Shown here piece after piece: positions 34,437 through 45,639 of a stretch of 64,000 bases of DNA. The translations under genes and the position numbers were made by a program. The notes below the pieces were generated by a model that was given only the letters and a program-made list of their open reading frames with translations, ran no database searches and was not told the origin of the DNA. Each line of letters starts with the position of its first letter. Within the stretch, counting starts at the first letter, position 1. Location: contig JAVIAB010000073.1 of assembly GCA_032433765.1 (NCBI GenBank), positions 68,987,087-69,051,086 on the forward strand. The letters run 5' to 3'. Source of the stretch: Megaustenia siamemsis. Its lineage: Eukaryota > Mollusca > Gastropoda > Stylommatophora > Ariophantidae.

Positions 34437-34522
34437 AGAGAGAAATAGAGAAAGAAAGAAAGAAGGAAAGAAAGAAAGAAAGAAAGAAAGAAAGAAGGAA
34501 AGAAAGAAAGAAAGAAAGAAAG
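34437..34522 (+). repeat. (GAAA)n microsatellite
   Basis: Imperfect GAGA/GAAA repeats with occasional GGAA, accounting for the Ser/Phe/Leu-rich open frame on the other strand. Confidence 0.95.
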
Positions 34523-36199
34523 ATAATATAGTTATTGTGTGTACTTGTTGAAGGAGACTCCCACACAGTAACCGGTCTCTTCCTCTCCGCCAATCACGGA
34601 ACATAACCACTCCTAAGTTACAGTAAAAGCATTTTTTTTCTTCATATTTTATTGTATAGTATTTGCTTATTTTAATGTTTGTTTTCATCTATTATTTAGG
34701 TAATATAATTGTTATATCTTCACCTGAAATTATGTGTATTGGCTGTTTAATTTAATCGAAATGGAAATAGGTAAGAGTCTGGGAACGGCTTCATTTATTT
34801 TTCATTATTTCTAATAAAGAAAAATATACATTTGGACAATTAGCAATACGAACTGGATCTTGGAACGGATTACATTCAAAGAATGGGACTATGTTGTACT
34901 TCCAACGTCTTCTTTGTATATAGCTTAGTCTTGTTTAACTTTTCTATTTTAGTTGCATTTGCTGTAAAGTCTCTCAATTGTATTTTTAACAGTTTTAGAA
35001 GGTATCTATTTTTAAAGTCAATTATTCTCTCATCTAGAGCGTGAGTAGGTCACACTCCTATCTGATAACATCGATATCGCACCGGAGTTGTGCAGTCTGA
35101 GTTCCATTTGCTTGCCAAGTATTTTTGATAGCCTAATACTTGTAAGTTTTGTTAAAGACACTTGATGCTAACGTGATAAGTCATAATTTAAGTTGTCTTG
35201 TTTTAATCTCAGGACATTTTGCTCCTTTCCTATGTGAAGTTGATAACTTAGGAGCTCTTTATTAAATTTGACATCAGTGATTGTGTCGGTAAAGTCTATT
35301 AGTTATATGGGTTTGTCTTCTGAGTTGATCTGAAGCCTATTATCTCTACAAAATGATGGATCTATTTCATCGTGGGCATTGTTGAACTCAAGGGGGTCAG
35401 ATCGTCTTACGAAATCGAGGTTTTCCATGATTGTATTGTTTGTCTGTTTTTTTTTTTTTTTTTTTTGATTGTTCTGTTTATTCAATAAACTAGGTCTCAG
35501 AAGAAAACATATCATTTTTACATATTTCTTTTAGGGAAATCGTACATTTAAAGGATAGTCCAAAGTGTATGTTTGTGCAAGCTCATAAATACCTTGACAA
35601 TCCTCACAGTTTTAATGGGTCAGATGGTGATTTACATTTTATCGATTCTTCAATGATGGTTCTAAGTGTAGAAATGTGGTAAATACATGACTGATGTGAT
35701 TTAAAGCCAACTTGTTCTTCTCTAGATTTTTTTTGCGTCGACTGACTTTCTGCAATCTTCATAGCAGCAAACTGCAAAACAGTTTTGCTGGCACTGATGA
35801 TAAAGTAATGCCACGTCAGTTGTTACAAATCTGATTGGTCTACTTTTCTGTGGAGTTATGCTATAGTGTCATCTTTCCATTGTTGTAAAGGGGTTAATTT
35901 TTTTTTCCAGATCTTGTAAAATAATGTTAGCAATTCTTGTTGAGTGCTATCATCTGCTGCTATTAACGTTCCTAATGAGATTACATCATCTCCTTCTGCT
36001 TTGTTGTTCTTGGGGGTTTTTTTTATTCGCTGTTAATGGGTTGCTTAATTTCTTCAATGTGAACTTCTTACTTGATGCAGACACACATTCTTTATCTTCT
36101 AGATTAGGAGCATGTAATGATCCGGTCTATTTATCTCCTTTAGATTGTATGTCCATCTCTGATTCTGTTCACCTTTTGTTAGCTGCCAACTTTGTCTCT
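34523..36199. other. No gene seen
   Basis: AT-rich sequence with T-runs (35448-35466). The short open frames have no recognisable domain. Confidence 0.5.
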
Positions 36200-36521
36200 G
36201 ATCGGGAAGTTCGTTACGGGTGGTTGCCCAGCTGTTTTATGGTTTATGATGCAGGATTTTGTTTTATGGTTTATGATGCAGGATTTTGTTTTATGGTTTA
36301 TGATGCAGGATTTGTTTTATGGTTTATGATGCAGGATTTTGTTTTATGGTTTATGATGCAGGATTTTGCTATTTTCTCTTTGAGCTGCTGTTTCAGCTTC
36401 TGAGACTTCACTGATCGGGAAGTTCGTTACGGGTGTTTGCCCAGCTGTTTTATGGTTTATGATGTAGGATTTTGCTTTTTTCTCTTTGAGCTGCTGTTTC
36501 AGCTTCTGAGACTTCAGTTGT
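36200..36521 (+). repeat. Nested tandem duplication with a ~27-bp minisatellite
   Basis: Unit GTTTTATGGTTTATGATGCA plus GGATTTT occurs five times at about 36234-36370. A larger unit starts GATCGGGAAGTTCGTTACGG and ends TTTCAGCTTCTGAGACTTCA. It occurs twice, with five minisatellite copies in the first and one in the second. Confidence 0.9.
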
Positions 36522-36523
36522 AG

Positions 36524-36718
36524 ATGAAAGAGATGGGAGTTAAGATGGGCACAGTCAGAAACGAGAAACTTAGTCGGCGTGTAAGAAAACTTATCAACCA
36601 ACACAGAACTGGAGCCGTCAGTCGCTGGACACTGCGGGACTTGCTGAGGAGGGGAACTGAGCACCTATGTATATGTTGGGAGTGCAATGATGATGACCCG
36701 CTAATAACTCAATAAGTA
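36524..36718 (+). mobile_element. LINE C copy 3 (3' end)
   Basis: Encodes KEMGVKMGTVRNEKLSRRVR, LINQHRTGAVSRWTLRDLLR and a Cys-containing end terminating ITQ-stop, matching the C-terminus of the longer copies. Confidence 0.85.
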
Positions 36719-37655
36719 TAAATATTTTAGTTTGTGTAAGATGATTGTGTTCCCAGCAGATTCCGGAAGACATATTTCCTGTCTTGAATTTAGTCCAGGT
36801 GTTCTCACTTATCAAATTCTTCTATGTTTCTGTGTGTAAACAAATGTGCTAGCTGCAACCTTTTTTAAAGCTCTTTTTTTCTATAAAATGTATGTATTTA
36901 TTGCCCTTGAGAGGGCTGCGAGTAAGTTGTGTACATAGTCGCTATTCACGTAGATCACATCACAGTAAACAATGATTCCTGCTAGGTTTATATAACTGTT
37001 CATGTTTGATTTTTAATTTATCAATGCAGAGATTGCTATCGCTGTTGATATCTGTCCCTGTATATGCTCTACCTAGTACCTTGGTCTGAAGAGCGGAATT
37101 TGGTGTTTGTGTAAACATGATCTTTCTAATATTGCCAGATGTCCATGTATGTAATTTGGCTTAATACTGGTGACGAGTAATGTATGCAATACAGTGTACT
37201 TTTTTTTTTTTTTTTTTTTAAGACAAAACTTGTTTGTATTAATAGTCATAAAAAAAATATTTTTAATATCATTAAGAAAAGTTGGTTTTTCATTTATGTC
37301 TTCTGCACTCTTTTTAAAAGAGTTCATGGCTGAAACGCCATGTTGGAAAACAGCACACCATATATACACCTTTTTCGACTCATAGAAACAAAGACACGTA
37401 AATGTATTGGCATCGTGTTATCATCCTAACGCCAGCGATTACATGAATGCACTGGAAGAAAGTACAACAATGTTACATAATACAATGTCACGATGCAGTT
37501 TTCACAATTTAATTAATCACGTCATCTTTATTATACGAAACGTCTATTTTATTTACGTTCAGCACGTCACAAAACTTCAAAGCTCCTATTCAACTGCAAA
37601 TTGTCTCGGGAAAACACACACAATTAGTCAGTTAATGTGTTAGTTTGTTGGCAAG
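36719..37655. other. No gene seen
   Basis: AT-rich, with a T-run at 37200-37219; no supported coding feature. Confidence 0.5.
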
Positions 37656-37995
37656 TTAGTGGGAGTTCGTGGCAATGAGATGGCCGACAGGTTGGCAGCG
37701 TCTGCCATGGCGCAAGGGACCTTACAAATGGACATAGATGGCATCGTGAGAGATTTTTGAGACCATCTTTTACAGGAAACGACAACGAAGCGGATGCTAA
37801 TCCACATGTCAAAGGAATGGTGGATGACGGGCCAAGAAGGGCAAAAGTAGGAAAAGCATTCTCAGTGGAAAAGAAAGCTACACGTTCTATCAATGCAGGA
37901 CAGGAAAAATCAGTAGACGAACACTTTGATGATTGCTGGAACGGGCAGCAGAGCAGATATGGAAGTTCCTCGACTGTGGTGACGCGAGTCCGTAA
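37656..37995 (+). mobile_element. Old RNase H-bearing LINE 3' fragment
   Basis: Reads VRGNEMADRLAASAM, the last RNase H motif (GxxGNExAD). It continues with frameshifts into a C-terminal region of the layout seen in LINE C but clearly a different family. It ends at an A-run (37994-38008) just before a SINE. Confidence 0.6.
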
Positions 37996-38013
37996 AAAAA
38001 AAAAAAAAGAAAA

Positions 38014-38257
38014 GAGCCCCGTCACGCCAAGTGGCGTATAGGGAATATGGTGTTAGTGACCACAAATTTTACAGACCTTCAGCACATGATTTTTGGGGTA
38101 ATGTGGTCTGTATTACGCCCGTGCCGCTTTACTTTTCCAGAAAAAAAATCCGGTACCCACTACAGGCTGGGTGAACCCGGAAGCCGTCGGTTGGGATCGA
38201 ACCCTACCTCTTGTCCTTTGTAGTTCAGTTCACTAACCACTGAGCTATCGCGGCTCC
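38014..38257 (-). mobile_element. SINE-1 copy 7
   Basis: Complete reverse copy, with box A and box B in the minus strand between about 38190 and 38255. Flanks GACGCGAGTC and GACGAGTC may be a degenerate target duplication. Confidence 0.9.
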
Positions 38258-38687
38258 CTGGGACGAGTCATAGCAGAGGTGATTGTAGGAGTCAGTAAGT
38301 TTAAAGAAGACGGAGGTAAAAAGACCAGAAATGCCAAAGGAAACTGTAATATCAAGGAAGGAGACAGATGTGGTGGAGATAAAGGAAATGATACGGATCG
38401 AGGGGTGAATATCATAAACATTTTGTTATTCATAAACACCATAAGTTCTGCAATAGTTACGTCCTTGTAGTGTTCTACTCCAGTCTTCTGCTTGCAACTT
38501 GGGATGTACTGACATTAGTTGATCTCTCTAGTGACGGCATACAGTCAATGACTTGACCTCGCTGACCTCTGTATCTTCAATATGCGCAGTTATCAAAGTT
38601 AAATTATATTTGAGAGTGTGTGGGAATTATTAATAGTTGTAGTTAGTCGAAGGCACCGGTATCACTGCAAAATAATTACAATATATA

Positions 38688-39062
38688 ATTGTTCAATCGC
38701 CCGTGCCAGTGGAATCATCCGAATCAACATCTCATCTTATTGAAGGATCTAAACTAAGAAGGGCAGCTGCAGTCCCCATCATAGCAGCCACAGCACACGC
38801 CAAAAGACAAAAGGCGTAGCCACACCGAAATTGAACGTAACCGAACTATCCTTAGTCATACGATATCCTCACTCATCGTAAGCAATCGAAATATCGAAAC
38901 ACGACCAGGATGAAAAACACAGCTCACGATGTGCACAGAGCACTAAACTCCGGCAGCAAGCAGGAATTGGATATGAGGAAACTGCAACAATGAACACTTT
39001 TCAGACAGAGCCTTATAGGCTCCAATTGCTATCCACCATATTGACTGGAAGTTCAAAGGAAT
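38688..39062 (-). repeat. Interspersed repeat K, copy 2 (reversed)
   Basis: Reverse complement of the repeat at 1200-1632, more diverged (landmarks CATCGTGAGCTGTG and CGGGCGATTGAACAATT). It faces copy 3 at 39415 head to head about 350 bp away. Confidence 0.75.
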
Positions 39063-39109
39063 TATTAACCGTTACAGCACCGGTATCTTCAAACAGGAAA
39101 TCATCATAT

Positions 39110-39330
39110 CATCATCAGGTTGTGTGTCCTTTACAAAGCATTGCATCCACACAGCCTGAATGAAAGAATCTCTATCTCTAGCCAATTCCCCCACTTCTTA
39201 TATTGCCATGCTCAAGGTATTTTTGATGTCTTTAAAACACCTTCTTCTTGGTCTGCCCGTGATGTGTCGTCGCCCAGGAACCACGCCTTCCATTATTGTT
39301 CTTTCCAACCCGCTGTTGTTTGACACAGTA
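39110..39330 (-). mobile_element. LINE 3' fragment, unassigned family
   Basis: The minus strand reads GRRHITGRPRRRCFKDIKNT and later ELARDRDSFIQAVW, like the basic GRPRRR and final Arg/Asp-rich block of EN-RT LINE C-termini. It finishes in (ATG)n. Short and diverged. Confidence 0.6.
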
Positions 39331-39414
39331 GTATAGTATTTTTAATTTCCTCTGTAGAATGGTGTTTATAAGCAGTTATTTTTATTGTTTAGATCTTTTA
39401 ATATGTCCTTATGT

Positions 39415-39730
39415 GCTTGTTGCAGGAGCTACTGAGTTAAGTGCTCTGAGCACACCGTGAGCTGTGTGTCTCATCCGTTTTGATCATGTTTCGATATTCC
39501 AATTGTTTACGATGAATGATGATATCGTAATTACAGGGAACATTTGGCTGTGTTCACTTTCAGCGCGGTTTCTCCTTATGTCTTTTGGCGTGTGCTGAGA
39601 CTGCTACGATGGGGACTACAGTTACATTTCTTTGTTTGGGAGATGAGATATTAATTCGGATGATTACGCTGGCACGGGCGGTTGAGCAATTATGGATTTT
39701 AATTCGTTTGCCGGGGCCTTCCATAACCAA
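39415..39730 (+). repeat. Interspersed repeat K, copy 3
   Basis: About 90% similar by eye to 1302-1630, including the blocks TTATGTCTTTTGGCGTGTGC and GCTACGATGGGGACTACAGT. A minisatellite begins where it stops. Confidence 0.85.
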
Positions 39731-39739
39731 ATACCAAAA

Positions 39740-40375
39740 TCTTTGTGTGTGTGTTTGTTTAGTCATATCTCATATTTTAGTGTGTATCTGTGTTAGTCAT
39801 GTGTTATATCTTTGTGCGTGCATGTCTGTGTTAGTCATATCTCATATCTTTGTGTGCATGTCTATGTTATTCATATCTCATATCTTTGTGTGCATGTCTA
39901 TGTTAGCCACATCTTATACCTTTGTGTGTGAATGTCTATGTTAGTGATGTCTAATATATTTGTGTGCATGTCTATGCTAGTCACATCTCCTATCTTTGTG
40001 AGTGCATGTTTATGTTAGTCATGTCTCATATCTTTGTGTGTTTGTGTTAGTCATATCTCATATCTTGGTGTGTGTCAGTGTTAGTCAGGCTCATATCGTT
40101 GTGTGCATGTCAGTGTTAGTCACATCTCATATCTTTGTGTGTGTGTCTGTGTTAGTCATATCTCATATTTTGGTGTGTGTCAGTGTTAGTCATGCCTCAT
40201 ATCGTTGTGTGCATGTCAGTGTTAGTCACATCTCATATCTTAGTGTGTGTGTCTGTGTTAGTCATATCTCATATTTTGGTGTGTGTCAGTGTTAGTCATG
40301 CCTCATATCGTTGTGTGCATGTCAGTGTTAGTCACATCTCATATCTTTGTGTGTGCATGTCTGTGTTAGTCACCT
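39740..40375 (+). repeat. ~42-44 bp minisatellite
   Basis: About 15 units built from TTAGTCATATCTCATATCTT plus TGTGTGTGCATGTCTGTG, with variants (CACATCTC, ATGCCTCATATCG). Later units form a repeated pair of types, suggesting duplication of a two-unit block. It accounts for the Cys/Val/Ser-rich open frames here. Confidence 0.92.
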
Positions 40376-40384
40376 CTAGTGACT

Positions 40385-40715
40385 CGTAAACCTGGGAGGG
40401 GCCGACCATCTAAGGGCAGAATCCCCCTGCAGAAAAGACAATCTGCTGCCTTGCAGGAAGATTGGGGACAATCAAAGGCTAAGGAAAGCAAATCTGAATA
40501 AAATGCTGGCTGAAATCGGATGCACTGGGCCACTGGCGCAGAACACAGTGCAACGTTTTAACGGGTGTTCAATCAGAGTGGATCTGGCAGACTCTAATTG
40601 TGATGTTCTGTCTGTGGAGTTGATCAATTCCTTTAAACAGACAGCTGTCTTCATGTGAGAGTCTGAAATCCTACTCTGATTGAGTCCTGATCGCAGAGAC
40701 AGAGAGAGAGAGATA
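40385..40715 (+). repeat. Repeat L copy 1: coding-like end with (GA)n tail
   Basis: Matches the reverse complement of 63684-64000. It begins with a frame reading RKPGRGRPSKGR, an AT-hook-like motif, up to a TAA near 40500. A ~180-bp segment and CAATCAGAGTAGGATTTC-type sequence follow, then a (GA)n tail. Both copies pass from GATCGCAGAGA into GA repeats. This suggests a 3' retroelement end with a microsatellite tail; the family is not recognised. Confidence 0.7.
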
Positions 40716-40829
40716 TGTCCTTATTGCTCTTTTACATTATCTAAGGTCTCTTAAGGATTTTTATGTAGCATTTTGTTTCGTATGAATCGATTTTCTTCTG
40801 GCTGTTTGAGAAATTGTCCTTGATTCACA

Positions 40830-41451
40830 ACCATAATTTAGTATCGGGAAGATACAGATCCTCAGTAATTGTAATTTTACTGCCTTGCTGACATTGTGTT
40901 ACATGTTCTTCATGACATTTAATTTTTGTGCTATTTATTTCTTTACTTCCACTTGTGCCCGTTCGAGTGTCGAGGGAGATACAAAGTTCTGGTTCTCGCC
41001 CTTTTAACGGCTTCACTCGCTGTCAAATGATGCAGTTGCAACGATTCTTTGATGTTGTCTGTCCATCTTACTCTGGGACTGCCTCTTGATCTTCTCCCTT
41101 ATCCTCTTTGTTCGGTAAGGAATCACACGGCATTCTTTCTAGATGGGCAAACCAGTTTATTTGTTGTTTCTGTTTATAGATTATAATTGACTCAATGCCT
41201 ACTTTTTCCTCTTATAATGTCATTTCTGATTTTGTCTTTTCTGGTTATTTCAAGCACTTTTCTCAGACATCGCACTTCTGCGTCGACAAGTTTTCTTCTG
41301 TGCTTGGAAGTAAGTAACCATGTTTAGTATTAGTAGCATAATGGTGCAATGAATATACTCTGTATCAGATGTTTCTTGGTGATTGTAGTTATTGCTTTGT
41401 GTTGAAGTAAAGGGGATCGCTGTCCCAATATTTGGTTTGCCTTATTGTATC

Positions 41452-41525
<74 letters not shown>

Positions 41526-41830
41526 GTCGATTTTCCCATCTTCAGAGAATGTTGTTCTCAGGTAATTCAAGATTGTTACAAATTTTTGTGTTGCTATTGC
41601 TAATCTTCGTTTGCTCCTGTCAATCTCCATTGATGGTTCCTATAGACACCAGATATTCATAGTTTGTTACAATTTTCAAGTCCTTTACTGTTGACGATGA
41701 TTGTGGGTTGATTTTTTTTTGTTTTATCAATGGACATTATCTTGGTTTTCTGAATACTTAGATTGAGGTTTTGCTCTTCACTGTGCCTTTTTTTTAAACA
41801 CGCTCACTTATTTCGTTTAATAACAGGAAA
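40830..41830 (-). mobile_element. LINE G (RTE-like 3' part) with internal (TA)n
   Basis: Minus-strand fragments in order: LNLSIQKTKIMSIDKT, a short RT palm/thumb part, QILGQRSPLLQHKAITTITK, HRRKLVDAEVRCLRKVLEIT and GRRSRGSPRVRWTDNIKESL. Such blocks follow the YADD motif in EN-RT LINEs. A (TA)n tract (41452-41522) sits inside the copy. Several frameshifts. Confidence 0.75.
41452..41522. repeat. (TA)n microsatellite
   Basis: About 35 TA units within the LINE G copy. Confidence 0.95.
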
Positions 41831-41859
41831 TCACAATATTAATCAGCAGTAATAAGCAG

Positions 41860-42819
41860 TTATGTTGTTTGGAGTTGTTATGGACGTCATGATGAAGAGG
41901 TGCTGCACTGCTAGTAAAGGCATCGAATGGGTTCAGGGAGACCATTTGGAGGACCTCGACTTTGCTGGTGACATAGTTCTCATCAGCAGTCGGATTAAAA
42001 CGGTGCGGGAAAACACAGGTGAACTACGTCCATGTCCAGCGGAATTGGGCTTGAGGTCAGTCGTGAGAAGACTGGGGTCATGAAGGGTTTGGTTCCAACA
42101 GACGACAAAATGTACATGGAGATCGGGCCAGTGGAAGAGATCGATCACTTTATCTATCTTGGAGGTCACATTGATCGAGAGGGGAATACAGGCAAGGAGA
42201 TTGAAATCAGATTGGCTAGGGCAGCGGTGTCTTTCGGGGGCCTTGAAAAGTTGTGGAAATCGGGACTCATCAGCACAAGCACAGAACTTGGACTGTTCAA
42301 ATCAGATGTACTATCAGCCCTTGCGTGTGCGTGTGAGAGCTGGAAAACAACAAGAGATATGGAAACAAGGTTGAACGCATTCGAAAATAAATGTCTAAGG
42401 AAAATACTTGGTATAGCGTGGAGCGAGTTCAAAACAAACGAGGAAATTAGAGTAATCGCCAATCAACCACTAATATCTTCAGTAATAAAGAAAAGACGAT
42501 GGTCATATGTTGGACATGTGATGAGAAGAGATAATAACCGAATAGCAAAGCAAGCCATCATGTGGGAAACAGCAGGTAAGAGAAAAAGAGGAAGACCCAG
42601 AGAGTCACTGAGAAGAACAATGCTGAGAGAGGCAAAAGCAGCAGGAATCGGCTCCCTCAATGAGATAGAGCTGCTTGCACAGAACAGAGACAAATGGCGA
42701 GATTTGATAAAATATCTTTAAAAGAATTGAAAACTGCTAGAACAAAAATTCAGATAAGAGAAGGAGTATCTTGGTCTACGCCCTATGGGCCGACTACGGC
42801 TCGAAAGGTCAATAGATAG
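41860..42819 (+). mobile_element. LINE A copy 2, with clustered A-to-G changes
   Basis: A 5'-truncated copy of the family at 17969-19255 with a perfect 9-bp target duplication AATAAGCAG (41851-41859 and 42820-42828). The last 190 codons are open to the family terminus LLAQNRDKWRDLIKYL. The 3' UTR ends GGTCAATAGATAG. The catalytic ADD reads AGD (GGT for GAT) and KTKVM reads KTGVM. Over the first ~480 bp it differs from copy 1 almost only by A-to-G. The remaining ~450 bp are nearly identical to copy 1. A frameshift lies near 42030. Confidence 0.93.
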
Positions 42820-42977
42820 AATAAGCAGCTCACCGAATTACACTGGGCAAGCATGGCTGCACTGAACATGAAAAATACTGTAAAATTATACGTCTATATA
42901 TTTATTTGTCTCATGATGTCGGAAATCAGTGTAGAATGTTCCAACGGTTGTAGATTTTCTGTGTAAGGCGGGCGGCG

Positions 42978-43041
<64 letters not shown>
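42978..43041. repeat. (TA)n microsatellite
   Basis: About 31 TA units. Confidence 0.95.
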
Positions 43042-43048
<7 letters not shown>

Positions 43049-43149
43049 ATATTAATCATGGCTAATATGTCTTCGTTTGAAATTGTGAACACCTAAGAGA
43101 TGATCAACGGGGCAAGAGCCCCCTGGCAACCCCACTACTGTCATGTCTG

Positions 43150-43500
43150 TCATCATATCTTACAGTCTGCTTAGGAACAATTCTCAAACTATTTTGGGCA
43201 AACGAAATTAGGAATCAAAAACTGTTTAAGGGATGCAACCAAGAGGAAATACACTCAGGGATTAACAGGGTGACAATGGAGCTGGACAGGTCTATGGGAT
43301 TAGGAGTCACACGGAAACAATCACAAGAACTGTCGTCATTCAGTGGGTCTCAGCGGAAGGCGACAAAGAGGCAGAGCAAGAACAACTTGATGGAGGACAG
43401 TGGAAGCATAAATGAATAACTTGGGCCAGATCTGAGACTCCTTCGTAAAGTGGAGTTATATGAACTTTGTTGCTATTCTACAAGACGTGACAAGATGTCA
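43150..43500 (+). mobile_element. LINE 3' fragment, unassigned
   Basis: With frameshifts the plus strand gives GRRQRGRARTTW, then MNNLGQI and FVKWSYMNFVAILQDV, the layout of an EN-RT LINE C-terminus. It ends in a (CAT)n run shared with the reversed LINE E copy that follows. Confidence 0.55.
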
Positions 43501-44080
43501 TCATCATCATCATCATCATCGTGTATCCTCTCCGCAACGAAGGTTGGCTACCATGGATCGCCATTCTACTCTGTTTCTTGCTTTGATGGTGCAGGCTGAC
43601 ATAGATTGACTTGTCCATCTTTTGATGTTACTCGTCCATGTTAGTCTTGGTATGCCTCTGCCTCTTTTGCCTTGTATTGTTCCTTCCAATATTACTTTTA
43701 GTAGGCTGTTGTGTCTTTTAACATGCCCCAAAAATTTAATTTGTCTTGTCTTAATTGTGTTCAGCAGTTCTCTTTTTATTTTCAGTTGTTTTAAAGCTTC
43801 ATCGTTTGTTTCTTTTGTTTCCATCCAATTCTACCTATTCTTTTATAAATCCACATTTCAAAGGCTTACATTTTCTGTTCTGTTTTCTTGTCTATTGTCC
43901 ATGTTTCTGCACCATACAGGAATATTGAGAAGATGTAACATTTTGCCATTCTTAGTTTCAGCCCTGCTGATATTTGTTTTGTTGTTAGTATATTTTTCAT
44001 GGCATTAAAATTACTTTTGCCATACCTATTTGACAAGATGTACCGACCATTAATTGCTTTGTTGGCTGTGACCAAGGAAA
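43499..44080 (-). mobile_element. LINE E copy 2
   Basis: Minus-strand parts: KISAGLKLRMAKCYIFSIF-like sequence, YGAETWTIDKKTEQK, a 102-codon open end with ETNDEALKQLKIKRELLN, FLGHVKRHNSLLKVILEGTI, RGRGIPRLTWTSNIKRWTSQ and the final RCGEDTR. The tail is (GATGAT)n, and on the plus strand (CAT)n at 43499. Confidence 0.88.
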
Positions 44081-44267
44081 GAAGAAAGAGATGCCATTTT
44101 CAGCAGACACATAAATATATAGGGAGAAGATATCAAGTTAAATGTTTCAACTGTACTTTGTCAACAACAAAAAAGCACATAATAAATAACATTAAAGCTC
44201 GTCAACCAAAAAAAAACAGCATGCATTTTTAAGAAATTGTATAATTTGGTTAACTAAAAAACCACGA

Positions 44268-44420
44268 GTAATTTCCGTCATAAAGAAAAATAAAGAAATA
44301 ACAGATAAAATGGGTTGGCCACATTTAAGTTATGGAATATTAGAAACACTAGGAAACAGTAGGAGAGTCCGACAGAAGGGCAAACTTTACCTCCCCTTGA
44401 CGCTGACAGGCAAATTAGGA
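44268..44420 (+). mobile_element. LINE F copy 2 (short, deleted)
   Basis: Matches the end of LINE F (GGAATATTAGAAACACTAGG, CTCCCCTTGACGCTGA) with an internal deletion joining the GGCCAC block directly to the ATTAGAAACAC block. Confidence 0.75.
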
Positions 44421-45289
44421 ATGAAAGAAGTATAGTTTGGTTAATCTTCTAATGTCACCACGATTGTAAAATAGAAGTAAAGGAAATTAAAAATAGAAAT
44501 AAAACAAACCATTACTAAAGACCATAGACAGACTTCGTTGTTGACATTCATAGTTGAATATTGAAATGTGAGTTGTCAAAGAGTTGGTAGTTAACTGAAT
44601 CAATCTGCCAGTTGCTAAACCAGCGAGTAAGTGCGCCGGCCCCTCACTTCCAAATACAGCCGTTTGGTACAGTGGCATTCTATACTTCACCTCTCTATGA
44701 CATGACATATGTCACGAGATATTATATATAAAAAAAAATGATTCGTGTATTAAGTTTTCATTTGTTATTTACAGTTCTGCACAATTTTGCTGACGTTTCA
44801 AAATACACACAAACGACGGTGCCGCAACATCTTCAAACCGCCACAGACAAAAATGATATCTAGCTTTCTACCGCATTCTGCTGCAACATGAGGGAAGAGC
44901 GCTGGGAACTTTGCGCGGCAATTAGCCTGTCACTTGTTGACATAAAACTTTCACCACCGCAATTCTTTCCCAACTCGTTAAACATATATATGCTACATTC
45001 TACGAAACTGTTATTTCCTCCCTTTTATCTCATGCGGTTTTTAATTCAAATATTCCTACTGTAGCGGATTGTTGTGCGCACTGCGACCCTACATACCCGT
45101 CTTCAGCACAACTCTTTGTTTGCAATTTCTTATCTAACTTTTTTTTTCTTTTTTAATTTCCTGCATGCTAACAGTTTATCCTAGTCAAAGATGTATATTC
45201 TAGGAACGCAAGTTTACCAGACTAACGTGTCTACTTCAGTACATATATGAACAAATATACTGCTTAAATCCCATGACTGCAGGTGAAGG
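44421..45289. other. No gene seen
   Basis: Unique-looking sequence without supported coding or RNA features. Confidence 0.45.
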
Positions 45290-45600
45290 CGCGTCTCTCA
45301 GTACCAGAGCTGGAAGCTGTCAGCGACCCACAGCTGATGGCTTGCGAAAGGATCGGTGAACCAAAACCATCCAGACTCTGCTCCACCTCTCTGCGGTGCC
45401 TCTAGTAACAGACTATAACTTGTCTAGTCTGGCCAAGCGAGCAGGGATCGAAGAGGGAAGACAACCCGGTACTAAAAAATGTCGTGCTGAAGTCGGATGT
45501 GTTGGACCGAAAGGCGCAAATATAACAGTTATAATGCAAACCACAACATAACGCAGACACGTCCAATTAACGTCCTTTTAAGGGCGGATGACGAAGAGGA
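45290..45600 (+). repeat. Interspersed repeat P, copy 2
   Basis: Best-preserved copy of the repeat also at 28395 and 49735. One frame reads RAGIEEGRQPGTKKCRAEVG for part of its length, so the family may once have been coding. It ends GCGGATGACGAAGAGGAATT. Confidence 0.65.
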
Positions 45601-45639
45601 ATTCTACAGTCTACGAATACTCTAGAATACTTTAGTTAT

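Noticed and set aside
34363..34688. Ser/Phe/Leu-rich membrane-like protein on the minus strand
   Set aside because: Complement of the (GAAA)n microsatellite.
39585..40389. Cys/Val/Ser-rich secreted-like open frames
   Set aside because: Translation of the 42-44 bp minisatellite and of repeat K.
41866..42350. APOBEC-like G-to-A hypermutation of copy A1 instead of A-to-G in A2
   Set aside because: A1 keeps the canonical catalytic ADD and other family motifs and has no stops, so A is the ancestral base at informative sites.
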